Shown here: piece by piece, positions 18,387-28,600 of the stretch
How the letters are laid out: the number at the start of each line of letters is the position of its first letter
How positions within the stretch are numbered: the first letter of the stretch is position 1
NCBI RefSeq assembly: GCF_000194605.1
Contig: NC_015321.1
Location: forward strand, 124,001-188,000
From: Fluviicola taffensis DSM 16823
GTDB taxonomy: Bacteria > Bacteroidota > Bacteroidia > Flavobacteriales_D > Crocinitomicaceae
Reading direction: 5' to 3'
DNA: 64,000 nt
Notes under the pieces: model-generated
Database searches by the model: none
What the model saw: only the letters and a program-made list of their open reading frames with translations
Told to the model about the DNA's origin: nothing
Translations under genes and position numbers: made by a program

Positions 18387-21300
18387 ATGTTTAATAAATT
18401 CATACATAGACCTGTTTTAGCAATTGTGCTATCATTGGTTATCATTTTCATGGGTGTACTTGCAATTAGTGGTTTGTCAACATCACAATTCCCCGAAATT
18501 GCTCCTCCGACTGTTATTGTTAGAGCTTCTTATCCGGGAGCGAGTGCAAAAGTATTGACCGAATCCGTGCTCATTCCATTGGAACAAGCTGTAAATGGTG
18601 TTCCTGGAATGAAATACATGACTTCCGATGCGACAAGTGCTGGTGAAGCAAATATCCAAATCGTTTTCAACTTGGGTACTGATCCCGATCAGGCTTTGGT
18701 TCAAGTAAACACACGAATTGCTCAAGTCTTAAATCGTTTACCTGTTTTGGTTCAGCGAGAAGGAGTAATCGTAAACCGAATCATGCCAAGTATGTTGATG
18801 TATGTCAACTTATACAGCAAGGATCCAAAGGCTGACATGAAATTCATTTTCAACGTTGCTGGGGTAAATATGATTCCTGAATTGCAACGTATCAATGGAA
18901 TTGGTCAGGCAAGTATCTTAGGGAGTCGCCAATATGCGATGCGTATTTGGTTGAAACCAGATCGTATGCGAGCTTACAATATTTCTACTGATGAAATTAT
19001 GGAAGCACTCAATTCACAAAGTGTGATTGGTTCACCAGGACGTATTGGAAGAAGTGACGGAAAACGTGCAGAGGCACTGGAATACGTATTGACGTACAAA
19101 GGCCGTTTCAATGAGGCAGATGAATATAAAAATGTCATTATTCGATCAAATCCAGAAGGCGAAATTCTACGTTTAAAAGACGTTGCAGAAGTCGAACTGG
19201 GAAGTGAGTACTACGATATTTATTCCAATAAAGATGAATATCCTTCCGCCGCAATTGTATTAAAACAAACGTATGGAAGTAATGCAACGGAAGTCATCGA
19301 GCGTGTAAAAGAGAAACTAGAAGAGTTGAAAAAAACATCTTTTCCTCCAGGAATGGAATACGAAATTAGTTATGACGTTTCTAATTTCTTAGATGCTTCG
19401 ATTGAAAAAGTCATCCACACGCTTGGTGAAGCTTTTATCTTAGTGGCATTGGTTGTTTTCCTTTTCCTTGGAGACTTACGCTCTACCCTTATTCCAACAA
19501 TTGCCGTTCCCGTTTCCCTGATTGGAGCATTTATGTTCATGCAATTATTCGGTTTAACAATCAACTTGATTACTTTATTCGCATTGGTATTGGCAATTGG
19601 AATTGTGGTCGATGATGCAATAGTCGTCGTCGAGGCGGTCCATGCCAAGATGGAAGAAGAACATCTTTCACCTTACATGGCCGTAAAAAAAGTACTCAAA
19701 GAAATCAGTGGTGCCGTCATTGCAATTACCTTATTGATGACTGCTGTTTTCGTTCCTGTAGCGTTTATGACAGGTCCGGTTGGTATTTTCTACCGCCAGT
19801 TTGCAATCACCATGGCAACTTCGATTGTGTTATCTGGTTTGGTTGCATTAACCCTTACTCCAGTTCTTTGCGCCATGTTATTGAAAAACAATCATGGTAA
19901 GCCTCGAAAAAAGACACCAATTAATCGTTTCTTAGATTGGTTTAACAGAGGTTTTGAAAAATTGACAGGAAGATATGTTGGTCTTTTAAATCGAATTGTG
20001 AATAGAAAACTAGTCACATTCATCATCCTACTTGGTTTTGGTTTAGGGATTTTTGGATTGAGCCAGAAATTACCTTCTGGATTTATTCCAAGTGAAGATC
20101 AAGGAATGATTTACGCCATTATTCAAACCCCTCCAGGATCAACACTTGAAAGAACAAATGATATCGCCAGAAAACTACAGGCAATTGCTGAAAAAGTACC
20201 TGGTATCAAATCGGTTTCCGCCTTGGCTGGTTACGAGGTATTGACGGAAGGTCGCGGTTCTAATGCTGGTACTTGTTTGATTAACTTGGATCCATGGTCC
20301 GAAAGAAAGCACAACGTACAGGAAATCATTTACGAACTGGAAGAAAAAGCAAAAGTCATTCCAGGCGCAACGATTGAATTCTTCGATCCGCCAGCAGTTC
20401 CAGGATATGGTGCAGCGGGAGGTTTTTCCCTACAATTATTGGATAAAACAAACACTGGTGATTATTTGGAATTGGAACGGGTAAATACCGAGTTCATGAA
20501 TGCATTACGCAAACGAAAAGAAATCACGGGTTTATTCACCTTCTATAGCGCAAATTATCCGCAGTACGAACTTCAAATCAACAACGATTTGGCGATGCAA
20601 AAAGGAGTTTCTATCGGAAATGCGATGAACACGCTATCCATTTTGATTGGTAGTACCTACGAATTAGGTTTCATTAAATACCAACGTTTCTTCAAAGTAT
20701 TCGTTCAAGCTTCTCCAGAATACAGACGGCTTCCAGAAGACATTATGAAGTTGTATGTCAAAAACGACCGTGGTGAAATGGTTCCTTTTTCTGCCTTTAT
20801 GAAGATTGTTAAATCACAGGGAGCAAATGAAATCAACCGTTACAATATGTACACAACAGCTTCCATTAGAGGTTCTGCAGCGAAAGGGTTCAGTAGTGGT
20901 GAAGCAATTAAAGCAGCGCAAGAAGTTGCGAAGCAAAACTTGCCAAGAGGTTATGATATTGACTGGGGAGGACTTTCCAAGGATGAAGTAATGCGTGGAA
21001 ATGAAGCATTGTATATTTTCATCGTCGTGTTGATTTTCGTATATTTTGTATTAGCGGCTCAATACGAAAGTTTCATTATTCCTCTAGCAGTTATATTCTC
21101 TCTTCCTGCAGGAATTTTCGGATCATTCTTTTTGCTTCAAATAATGGGATTGGAAAACAACATTTATGCTCAGGTAGGGCTCGTCATGCTCGTCGGACTG
21201 CTCGGTAAAAATGCCGTTTTGATTGTAGAATTCGCCATGCAGAAACACCACGAAGGTTCTACTGTTTTAGAAGCTGCAATTGAAGGTGCAAAAGTACGTT

Positions 21301-21596
21301 TCCGTCCAATTTTAATGACCTCTTTTGCATTCATCGCGGGATTAATTCCATTAGTTATCGCAACAGGTCCAGGAGCAATTGGTAATAGAACTATTGGAGC
21401 CTGTGCACTTGGTGGAATGCTCTTCGGAACCATTTTCGGAGTAATCATTATTCCAGGTTTGTACTACATATTTGGATCACTTGCAGCAGGTAGAAAACTG
21501 ATTAAAAATGAGGAGGATAGTTCCTTAACAGAAGACTTGGTGCATGCAATAGACAATTTTCCAACAACAGATGAAACTCCAGACAATGAGCACTAA
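18387..21596 (+). CDS. RND efflux pump permease (HAE1/AcrB-MexB type)
   Basis: 1069 residues. The N terminus MFNKFIHRPVLAIVLSL, the TM4 proton-relay pair in AIGIVVDDAIVVVEAV (near residue 405), RFRPILMTS after TM11 and the acidic C-terminal tail fit the hydrophobe/amphiphile exporter family. The second periplasmic loop is longer and closer to classical AcrB than that of the pump at 2810. Starts 24 bases after the adaptor and overlaps the channel gene by 11 bases, implying translational coupling. Confidence 0.93.
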   Translation: MFNKFIHRPVLAIVLSLVIIFMGVLAISGLSTSQFPEIAPPTVIVRASYPGASAKVLTESVLIPLEQAVNGVPGMKYMTSDATSAGEANIQIVFNLGTDPDQALVQVNTRIAQVLNRLPVLVQREGVIVNRIMPSMLMYVNLYSKDPKADMKFIFNVAGVNMIPELQRINGIGQASILGSRQYAMRIWLKPDRMRAYNISTDEIMEALNSQSVIGSPGRIGRSDGKRAEALEYVLTYKGRFNEADEYKNVIIRSNPEGEILRLKDVAEVELGSEYYDIYSNKDEYPSAAIVLKQTYGSNATEVIERVKEKLEELKKTSFPPGMEYEISYDVSNFLDASIEKVIHTLGEAFILVALVVFLFLGDLRSTLIPTIAVPVSLIGAFMFMQLFGLTINLITLFALVLAIGIVVDDAIVVVEAVHAKMEEEHLSPYMAVKKVLKEISGAVIAITLLMTAVFVPVAFMTGPVGIFYRQFAITMATSIVLSGLVALTLTPVLCAMLLKNNHGKPRKKTPINRFLDWFNRGFEKLTGRYVGLLNRIVNRKLVTFIILLGFGLGIFGLSQKLPSGFIPSEDQGMIYAIIQTPPGSTLERTNDIARKLQAIAEKVPGIKSVSALAGYEVLTEGRGSNAGTCLINLDPWSERKHNVQEIIYELEEKAKVIPGATIEFFDPPAVPGYGAAGGFSLQLLDKTNTGDYLELERVNTEFMNALRKRKEITGLFTFYSANYPQYELQINNDLAMQKGVSIGNAMNTLSILIGSTYELGFIKYQRFFKVFVQASPEYRRLPEDIMKLYVKNDRGEMVPFSAFMKIVKSQGANEINRYNMYTTASIRGSAAKGFSSGEAIKAAQEVAKQNLPRGYDIDWGGLSKDEVMRGNEALYIFIVVLIFVYFVLAAQYESFIIPLAVIFSLPAGIFGSFFLLQIMGLENNIYAQVGLVMLVGLLGKNAVLIVEFAMQKHHEGSTVLEAAIEGAKVRFRPILMTSFAFIAGLIPLVIATGPGAIGNRTIGACALGGMLFGTIFGVIIIPGLYYIFGSLAAGRKLIKNEEDSSLTEDLVHAIDNFPTTDETPDNEH

Positions 21597-23022
21597 AAAT
21601 AAAATCAGTAGCTGGCTACTTATTGCTTCATTAGCAGTAGCTGTATCAGCTTGTAAAAGTTTGAAAATAGCTAACAAGACTGAAAATAGATTTACCCCTG
21701 CGAGTTATCAAGGCTCGCAGGATTCAACCAATACTTCAAAAGTACATTGGAAAGATTTTTTCAGGGATCAAAACCTGATTGCATTAATTGATACCGCTCT
21801 AAAAAACAATCAGGAGTTGAATATCATCATGCAAGAAATCAATGTTGCGAAAGCAGAAGTTAGAGCTAAAAAAGGAGAATATTTGCCTTCAGCTGGCCTC
21901 GCTGTTGGAGCTGGCCTTGACAAAGTAGGACGCTATACAAGAGATGGGGCTGTAGAAGAAAACCTACCAATCAAAGATGGAAAAGCTTTTCCTGAGCCAC
22001 TTGGAAATTTCATGGTTGGCTTCAATGCTTCTTGGGAAATTGATATTTGGCGGAAATTGCGAAATGGTAGAGATGCTGCTGCTTCGCGGTATCTAGGAAC
22101 TGTTGAAGGGAAAAACTTTATGGTTACAAATTTGGTGGCCGAAATCTCCGAATCTTACTATGAATTGATGGCTTACGATAATAAGCTCATGATCTTGACG
22201 CAAAACTTGGAAATCCAAAAAAATGCACTAGAAATAGTCAAAATGCAAAAAATCGCAGGTGAAGTGACCGAATTAGCTGTCAAAAAGTTTGAAGCAGAAG
22301 TCTACAAAAATCAAAGTCATCTATTTTATTTACGCCAACAAATCGTTGAAGCAGAAAATAGAGTAAACTTTTTAGTAGGTCGCTTTCCGCAACCCGTTAT
22401 CCGAAATTCAACTGCATTCCAACAAATGGTTCCCGATACGATTTACTCAGGAATTCCTTCTCAACTGTTAGAAAATCGTCCCGATATTCGTCAAGCAGAA
22501 TTGAATCTTGTGGCTTCAAAACTAGATGTGAAAGTGGCAAGAGCGAACTTCTACCCTTCTTTGCGAATTACTGCTGGGGTTGGATATCAGGCGTTCAACG
22601 TGAAATACTTGATCAATTCGCCTCAATCGTTACTTTACAACATTGCGGGGGATTTAGTTGCTCCACTAATTAACCGAAATGCCTTAAAGGCGAAGTATTT
22701 TTCGGCAAAAGCAAAACAAATACAAACGGTTTACAGTTACGAAAAAACGATCTTGAATGCTTACATAGAAGTAGTCAATCGGATGTCAAAAATTGACAAC
22801 TTGAAAAACAGTTATGATTTGAAACAACAGCAAGTAGACGCATTGACACAATCCATTACCATCTCAACGAATTTGTTTAAATCCGCAAAAGCAGATTATA
22901 TGGAGGTCTTAATGACCCAAAGAGATGCCATCGAAGCGAAATTTGATTTAGTAGAAATCAAGCAAGAACAACTTTCCAATATGGTAAGTATGTACCAATC
23001 ATTGGGAGGTGGATGGAGGTAA
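21586..23022 (+). CDS. Outer-membrane efflux lipoprotein (OprM/NodT family)
   Basis: 478 residues. The start at 21586 gives a signal peptide and lipobox AVSAC (MSTKNKISSWLLIASLAVAV then SAC), whereas an ATG at 21571 is outside homology. The SWEIDIWRKLRNGRDAAASR block and IPSQLLENRPDIRQAELNL are diagnostic of the OprM/NodT group. It completes the tripartite pump begun at 17280 and is followed by a terminator. Confidence 0.92.
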   Translation: MSTKNKISSWLLIASLAVAVSACKSLKIANKTENRFTPASYQGSQDSTNTSKVHWKDFFRDQNLIALIDTALKNNQELNIIMQEINVAKAEVRAKKGEYLPSAGLAVGAGLDKVGRYTRDGAVEENLPIKDGKAFPEPLGNFMVGFNASWEIDIWRKLRNGRDAAASRYLGTVEGKNFMVTNLVAEISESYYELMAYDNKLMILTQNLEIQKNALEIVKMQKIAGEVTELAVKKFEAEVYKNQSHLFYLRQQIVEAENRVNFLVGRFPQPVIRNSTAFQQMVPDTIYSGIPSQLLENRPDIRQAELNLVASKLDVKVARANFYPSLRITAGVGYQAFNVKYLINSPQSLLYNIAGDLVAPLINRNALKAKYFSAKAKQIQTVYSYEKTILNAYIEVVNRMSKIDNLKNSYDLKQQQVDALTQSITISTNLFKSAKADYMEVLMTQRDAIEAKFDLVEIKQEQLSNMVSMYQSLGGGWR

Positions 23023-23052
23023 TCTCAAAAAAATATAGAATAAATCAACAAG

Positions 23053-23083
23053 AAAAGCATTCGTCATTGGCGAATGCTTTTTC
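23053..23083 (+). terminator. Intrinsic terminator of the second RND operon
   Basis: AAAAGCATTCG and CGAATGCTTTT form an 11-bp perfect stem with a 7-base loop, followed by T; 31 bases after the channel stop. Confidence 0.85.
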
Positions 23084-23462
23084 GTTTAAGTATTTTAGTT
23101 AACTCTATGCTATTAATTGAATTGGGGGTTAAGATCCTTTTCACTCGTTTTTTAATGATCAAAAATAAATGAATTTATATCTGCAAGAAACATCCTGAAA
23201 AATACTACTGATTATCAACGATTTACATCCAATCAAATTGATTAGCGTTGGAAAAATCCATTTTTTGAAATAATATTGACAAAGAAGCCAGTTGGACTTC
23301 TTAGTATGAAAAAAGCCTTCGTTTGCATCTGGAAAACACAAATAAAACTCAATTACAGCATCATAAACACAAATATGAGGAGTTACAAGAAAGAATGTTT
23401 TTCGTGCAATTCACCCAATAAATCTTCCCCCGCTCATTGTTTCCACCTAATTTTACAGTTGT
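23084..23462. other. Long intergenic region without recognised gene
   Basis: Between the RND-operon terminator and the promoter of the repeat protein there is no ORF with coding character; a 63-codon frame at 23276-23467 has atypical composition and no start context. No hairpins or repeats of note were seen. Confidence 0.4.
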
Positions 23463-23491
23463 TTTGATTTCAGAAAATCAACTTATCTTTA
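23463..23491 (+). promoter_or_regulatory. Bacteroidota-type promoter for the T9SS repeat protein
   Basis: TTTG at 23463-23466, a 17-base spacer and TATCTTTA at 23484-23491 (7 of 8 including wild-card positions to TAnnTTTG), 38 bases before the ATG at 23530. Confidence 0.5.
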
Positions 23492-23529
23492 GCGTAAAAT
23501 CACCGATTCAATCGGAACAAACCTATTTT

Positions 23530-25143
23530 ATGAAAAAAAAGCTACACTTAATCGCCTTGACTACATTTCTAGGCATGAATGCACAAGCGCAATTCAACAT
23601 GACAGCACAAAACTGGACAGTACCTACTTTGGCTCAATATGCAGATGACATTGATCAAGTGAATGGAGGCAACTATAGTCTTGTCGATATCAACGGAGAT
23701 GGATTTCCTGATTTAGTTGATGCACAAGACAATGTAACTTATGATGTTTGGTTGAATGGGAATAGCCCATACTGGAAAGTATATTTAGGAAATGGCTCAT
23801 CTTTCAGTACCACAGCTCAGAATTGGCCGATTCCATTATTAGAAAACTATGCTAATGGATTAAATACGGTAAACGCAGGCAGTTACTCTTTGGTAGATAT
23901 CAATGGAGACGGAAAACCAGATTTGGTAGATGCTCAGGACAATAACTCAGGAGTAGTTTGGTTAGGAACTGGAGGTTTAGGATATTGGAAAGTATATCTA
24001 AATAATGGAACTTCATTTAGCACAACAGCACAAAACTGGACAATTCCGACCATGGAAAGCTATGCAGAAGAATTGGATCAAGTAAATGGACTAAATTATA
24101 GCTTAGTTGATATCAACGGAGATGGAAAACCAGATTTAGTAGATGCTCAGGACAATAACTCAGGAGTAGTTTGGTTAGGAACTGGAGGTTTAGGATATTG
24201 GAAAGTGTATCTAAATAATGGATCTTCATTTAGCACAACAGCACAAAACTGGACAATTCCGACCATGGAAAGCTATGCAGAAGAATTGGATCAAATAAGC
24301 GGGCAAAATTATAGTTTAGTTGATATCAACGGTGATGGAAAACCAGATTTAGTAGATGCTCAGGACAATAACTCAGGAGTAGTTTGGTTAGGAACTGGAG
24401 GTTTAGGATATTGGAAAGTGTATCTAAATAATGGAACTTCATTTAGCACAACAGCACAGAACTGGACAATTCCTACCATGGAAAACTATGCAGAAGAATT
24501 GGATCAAATAAGCGGGCAAAATTACAGTTTACTTGATATGAATGGAGATGGAACCCTTGATTTAGTAGACGCTCAAGACAATAGCTCAGGCGTTGTTTGG
24601 TTAGGAACTGGAAGTGTTCCTTATTGGAAAGTATATCCAAACAGCGGTAGTGCATTCAGTACAACAGCTCAAAGTTGGACAATTCCTGTAGTGGAGACAT
24701 ACGTAGATGACTTGGATCAAGTAAACGGCGCCAATTACACTATTGTAGATATGAATGGAGATCGTAAACCTGATATGGTAGATGCTCAAAATAATGCTTC
24801 AGGAGTAGTTTGGTTGGGAGCAGGAAATGTTCCTTATTGGAAAGTATACCTAAACACTACTGTATCTCCATACTTAGGAATAGAGAATCCAGAAATGGGG
24901 ACTTTGGTACAATTAAACGTTTATCCAAATCCTACAACAGGAACAATATCCATTAATCTTTCAGATTTAGAAAACGAGAATCAAGTTCGAATTTCAAACA
25001 GTGCAGGTGTTGTCATTTATGATAAAGCAATAACCGAGCAAGTTTTGTTTAATTTTGACTTATCAGAGTATCAATCGGGATTGTATTTCATTACAGTTAC
25101 GAATAGCAATCAAGTATACAATGCGAAAGTGATAAAGGAATAA
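23530..25143 (+). CDS. T9SS-secreted FG-GAP/VCBS-like repeat protein
   Basis: 537 residues from the ATG at 23530 (MKKKLHLIALTTFLGMNAQA, signal peptide); an upstream in-frame codon at 23437 is unlikely. Six tandem repeats of 70-71 residues (positions 22-446) each hold a DxNGDGxxD calcium-loop motif, as in FG-GAP/VCBS repeats, and end VWLGTG..YWKVYLNNG. The last 85 residues are a type A T9SS sorting tail (LNVYPNPTTGTISINL ... GLYFITV). A cell-surface or secreted calcium-stabilised repeat fold is likely; ligand unknown. Repeats 2-4 are almost identical at DNA level. Confidence 0.8.
   Translation: MKKKLHLIALTTFLGMNAQAQFNMTAQNWTVPTLAQYADDIDQVNGGNYSLVDINGDGFPDLVDAQDNVTYDVWLNGNSPYWKVYLGNGSSFSTTAQNWPIPLLENYANGLNTVNAGSYSLVDINGDGKPDLVDAQDNNSGVVWLGTGGLGYWKVYLNNGTSFSTTAQNWTIPTMESYAEELDQVNGLNYSLVDINGDGKPDLVDAQDNNSGVVWLGTGGLGYWKVYLNNGSSFSTTAQNWTIPTMESYAEELDQISGQNYSLVDINGDGKPDLVDAQDNNSGVVWLGTGGLGYWKVYLNNGTSFSTTAQNWTIPTMENYAEELDQISGQNYSLLDMNGDGTLDLVDAQDNSSGVVWLGTGSVPYWKVYPNSGSAFSTTAQSWTIPVVETYVDDLDQVNGANYTIVDMNGDRKPDMVDAQNNASGVVWLGAGNVPYWKVYLNTTVSPYLGIENPEMGTLVQLNVYPNPTTGTISINLSDLENENQVRISNSAGVVIYDKAITEQVLFNFDLSEYQSGLYFITVTNSNQVYNAKVIKE
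23593..24867 (+). repeat. Six in-frame tandem repeats of 210-213 bp
   Basis: Units start at 23593, 23803, 24016, 24229, 24442 and 24655. Unit 1 is 210 bp, the others exactly 213 bp. Units 2 to 4 share long stretches of identical DNA including silent positions, showing recent amplification; units 1 and 6 are most diverged. Confidence 0.9.
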
Positions 25144-25181
25144 GCAATTGATTTTTAATCAACTATTTAAAGAAATAGTTT

Positions 25182-25213
25182 AAAGCATTCGTCCTATGGG
25201 CGGATGCTTTTTT
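25182..25213. terminator. Bidirectional hairpin between convergent genes
   Basis: AAAGCATTCGTCC and GGGCGGATGCTTT pair (two G-U) around a 3-base loop, followed by T6. It lies after the stop of the repeat protein and touches the end of the minus-strand gene at 25212. Confidence 0.7.
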
Positions 25214-25466
25214 AGTTTTCTAACATTCTCTGGAATCTTTCTAAATCAAACTTAAGTTCATGTATATTATCATTCCAATATTGTAAATCAATATCATCAT
25301 TCTCCTCTTCTATTAAAAATGAAAAAGGCTTCATCGATAATCTAACTTCAAAATGAGTGTTTAAAACTTCAGACCTGAAACCATCCACGGAAATAACCCA
25401 TTTTGAGTTTTTATTCATTCCAATCACATTTAACCTATTTTTAGCCTCTTCTAAATCAAAAAACAT
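25212..25466 (-). CDS. Hypothetical small protein
   Basis: 84 residues, acidic C-terminal half, no signal peptide or membrane segment. The first 30 residues look like a small alpha/beta unit (EEAKNRLNVIGMNKNSKWVISVDGF), followed by a strand with LRS-like SEVLNTHFEVRLSM and a helical end. No family recognised. It has no partner gene; the stop is inside the bidirectional hairpin shared with the convergent repeat-protein gene. Confidence 0.5.
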   Translation of the reverse strand: MFFDLEEAKNRLNVIGMNKNSKWVISVDGFRSEVLNTHFEVRLSMKPFSFLIEEENDDIDLQYWNDNIHELKFDLERFQRMLEN

Positions 25467-25548
25467 ATGCCTTATTTTACAATAAACATAGCTGTTGAAA
25501 TCAACAAGTTAAGTCTTTGTTAAAAGCTCGATTCGATTGTGAATAACC

Positions 25549-25580
25549 AAAAAGGCCCGATTTCAATGAATCGAGCCTTT
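25549..25580 (-). terminator. Intrinsic terminator of the large T9SS protein gene
   Basis: On the minus strand AAAGGCTCGATT and AATCGGGCCTTT pair (one mismatch) around 6 bases, followed by T5; 79 bases after the stop at 25659. Confidence 0.7.
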
Positions 25581-25658
25581 CTGAAAATTTATATTGTCTA
25601 GTCCTGAAATAGCGATATACAAAAAGAAACGTTATGAAAAAGGACTAGCAATAATCTT

Positions 25659-28600
25659 TTAATTCTTCACTATTCGAAGGGTATACTTTTCGTTCTTCGA
25701 TTGGATAAGCAATTGATAAACACCATCGCTAAACGCAGTTAAATCAACCTTGCTTGAATCACTAGCAGAAACTTGTAATACAATTCTTCCTTGTGCATCC
25801 AATAGGGAATATTGAAACTCTCCTGGGAGCTCAATAGTTGTTAAACCAATTGTTGGATTCGGATAAACAACCAATTGATTTGCCGCTAACTCTTCAACAC
25901 CTAAACAAATATCAACGGTAATTGTTGATGAAGCAGTCTTCTCACAACCATTCAAATCAGAATAGGTATAAGTTACTGGATGAATTCCTAATCCAGCAGT
26001 TGCAGGAGTAAAAATAGTTCCGTTAATTCCTGTTCCACTATATGTTCCACCTGATGGAGAACCTTGGTTTAAGGCTGCCGCTCCATCTGAAAGACAGAAG
26101 GCTGGAATATTTGAAATAGTAACATTAGGTAGTTGATTCACCGTTACTGTCATTTGATCTTCTGCTTCGCAGCCTCCAACACTTGTTCCTGTAACAGTAT
26201 AAGTAGTTGTTCCTAAAGTTGGTATAAAAGAAACACCATTCGTAACTCCATTATCCCAATCATATGTTGCAGCACCTGAACCATTCAATGTAATTGACTC
26301 ACCATTACAAATATTCAAATTTGGTCCAGCACTAACATTTGGAGTATTATTTACAAAAATAGTTACCTGATCTGTTGCTGTACAACCGTTGCTTCCAGTT
26401 CCTGTTACTTCAAAAGTCGTTTGATTCGAAATTGGAAAGCTTGTACCATTCGTAACTCCGCCTGTCCATACATAAGATGCAGCACCAGAACCAAATAAAG
26501 TAACCATCGTACCTTCACACACGGTTTGGTCGACTCCTGCAGAAACATTTGGTGCAGATTGAACAGTTACCAAAATACTAGTCGCTGGAGAAACGCACCC
26601 ATTTCCATCAGTGTAAGTCAACATATATGTATTCGTTGATGTAACATTGATACTTTGAGCGTTCGCACTTGTTGACCAAGTATTGCCTATTGCCTGAGAA
26701 GAAGTTAAAATAACTGAACCACCAGCACAAAATGTTGTTGGTCCGTTTGGTGTGATAATTGGTGCATTTGGAACGGAACCTACCGTTACGTTTACTGGTG
26801 TTGAAGTTGCAGAACACGCTCCTCCTGTTGAATGGGTAACAGTATAAGTTCCAGCCGTAGAAACTGTTATACTTTGATTGGTAGACCCATTTGACCAGGA
26901 ATTTCCAGATACTGCCGAAGAAGTCAAGGTAACAGACCCTGTTCCACAAATTGCTGTTGATCCACTACTAGTAATGGTTGGTACCGCAGGAGCCGAAGCT
27001 ACTGTAACAATTTGGCTTGCTGTAGCCGAACATCCAGATCCGTTATCCGCTGTAACAGTATATGTAGCAGTATTTCCAGGAGTAAATGCGACACCATTCG
27101 AAACACCATTATTCCAAGAAATATTTTGTCCACCAGAAGCCGTCAATGTTACACTTTGCCCCAAACAAATCGCGTTTGAAGAAGCATTAATCACCAAATT
27201 AACTCCAGTTGTTGTTACATTAAATGTTCCCGAATAGTTAAACTGACCATCATTTGCGGTCAACGTAATCTGAGCGGTTCCCGTGGTATTATTTCCTAAA
27301 TTAGAAATGCTGACACCGTATGTCCCACTTCCAAGATTGGTAATTGAAATATCTGAATTATCGACCACATTCTGATCATTACTTGAAGCAGTAACCGCAG
27401 TAATTACTGAACCAACATTTGTAATAATCGCATTTACACCACTCATTCCAGTTGATTTACAAAAACTCTGAGCTGAAGGCATAGTCATTATTGCATCATT
27501 GTCTTTGTTTACAATTGCCTGATTCTTATCTGCTAATCCAGCATAAGTTGCATCGGCACTCCCAGTAGTAGAGGCTACCAAATTAAACGTGATATCTCCA
27601 TCATCAGCAGTATCATCAACACCCGTAACTATAACATTTTGTGGTACATTCCAATTCGAAGTCGTAAAGGTTAATTGATTCGTACTAATTGTCCCTTCCG
27701 TTAAATCTGACGAACTTAAATTTACAGTAACGTTCGCCGTTGGTTGAGTTGCCAAAGCCACTCCAATAGTTATTGTAGTTCCTGTTTCGTTCACCACATA
27801 AGTTCCTGCATTACTGAAAGAAACTGATGGAAAAGCTACTGCATTGTATGCTCTAGAGTAAATTCCTCTGGCATCACCTTGGAATCCATTTCCAGACCAA
27901 CATCCAACAAATCCTCCATTTGGCAATTTAGCTACGCTCACATATTCCTGCTCGCCAGCTAATGTACTATTCATTCGTAAAAGTCCGCTGTTGCTTGCAT
28001 TGTAATTGGATCCATAAATAACATATGCCTCATTGTCATTAGGATTCGTATAACTTCCTGTTCGAATAGACTTAGAGATTAAAAAATCTCCATTATCATA
28101 CAAATGTCCTTCAATATAATCGTACCAATCGTTGGTGGTTACTACGGGAAGTAATACCGCATTATTGACAATTGCTGAACCAGTATTTGCTAAAATCCAT
28201 AATCGCATGTATCGTTGTGAACTCGTTGTACCGTGTGTTGTTGTAACGATAACTTCTCCATTATTGTTCCCACTAGCATCCAAATCGTTACCAACATTGT
28301 ATTCTGAACCAGTTGACCATAACGCATATTCTGGTGCTTCAGCCAAATAAGAACTACTGAATGTTTTACGCATCACTCTACGATCAAACGTACAACAGCC
28401 AGATGTATTGATATACAAATGATAAATTGCTGTCATTCGTCCGTTTGGATGATAAACGATATTTGGCTCGTCATAAGAAGCCGAAGATCCTGTAATTTCA
28501 GAAACTAAAACCTCTGTATTAATCCAATTATTTGTTGAAAGATTGTATCCGCGCAAATACAACTGATTATTCGAAGATTTACTATATAGGAATGACAGAG

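Noticed and set aside
23276-23467. 63-codon frame in the long intergenic region
   Set aside because: No ribosome-binding or promoter context, overlaps the promoter of the next gene, and resembles no family.
23053-25213. Similar GCATTCG hairpins at 23053 and 25182 as ends of a mobile element
   Set aside because: They are both in terminator position with T runs and lack target-site duplications; similarity is limited to the stem.
26878-27237. 119-codon plus-strand frame inside the large T9SS gene
   Set aside because: It is antisense to clearly coding Ig-like repeats; its Pro/Val/Thr-rich composition mirrors the repeats' codon pattern.
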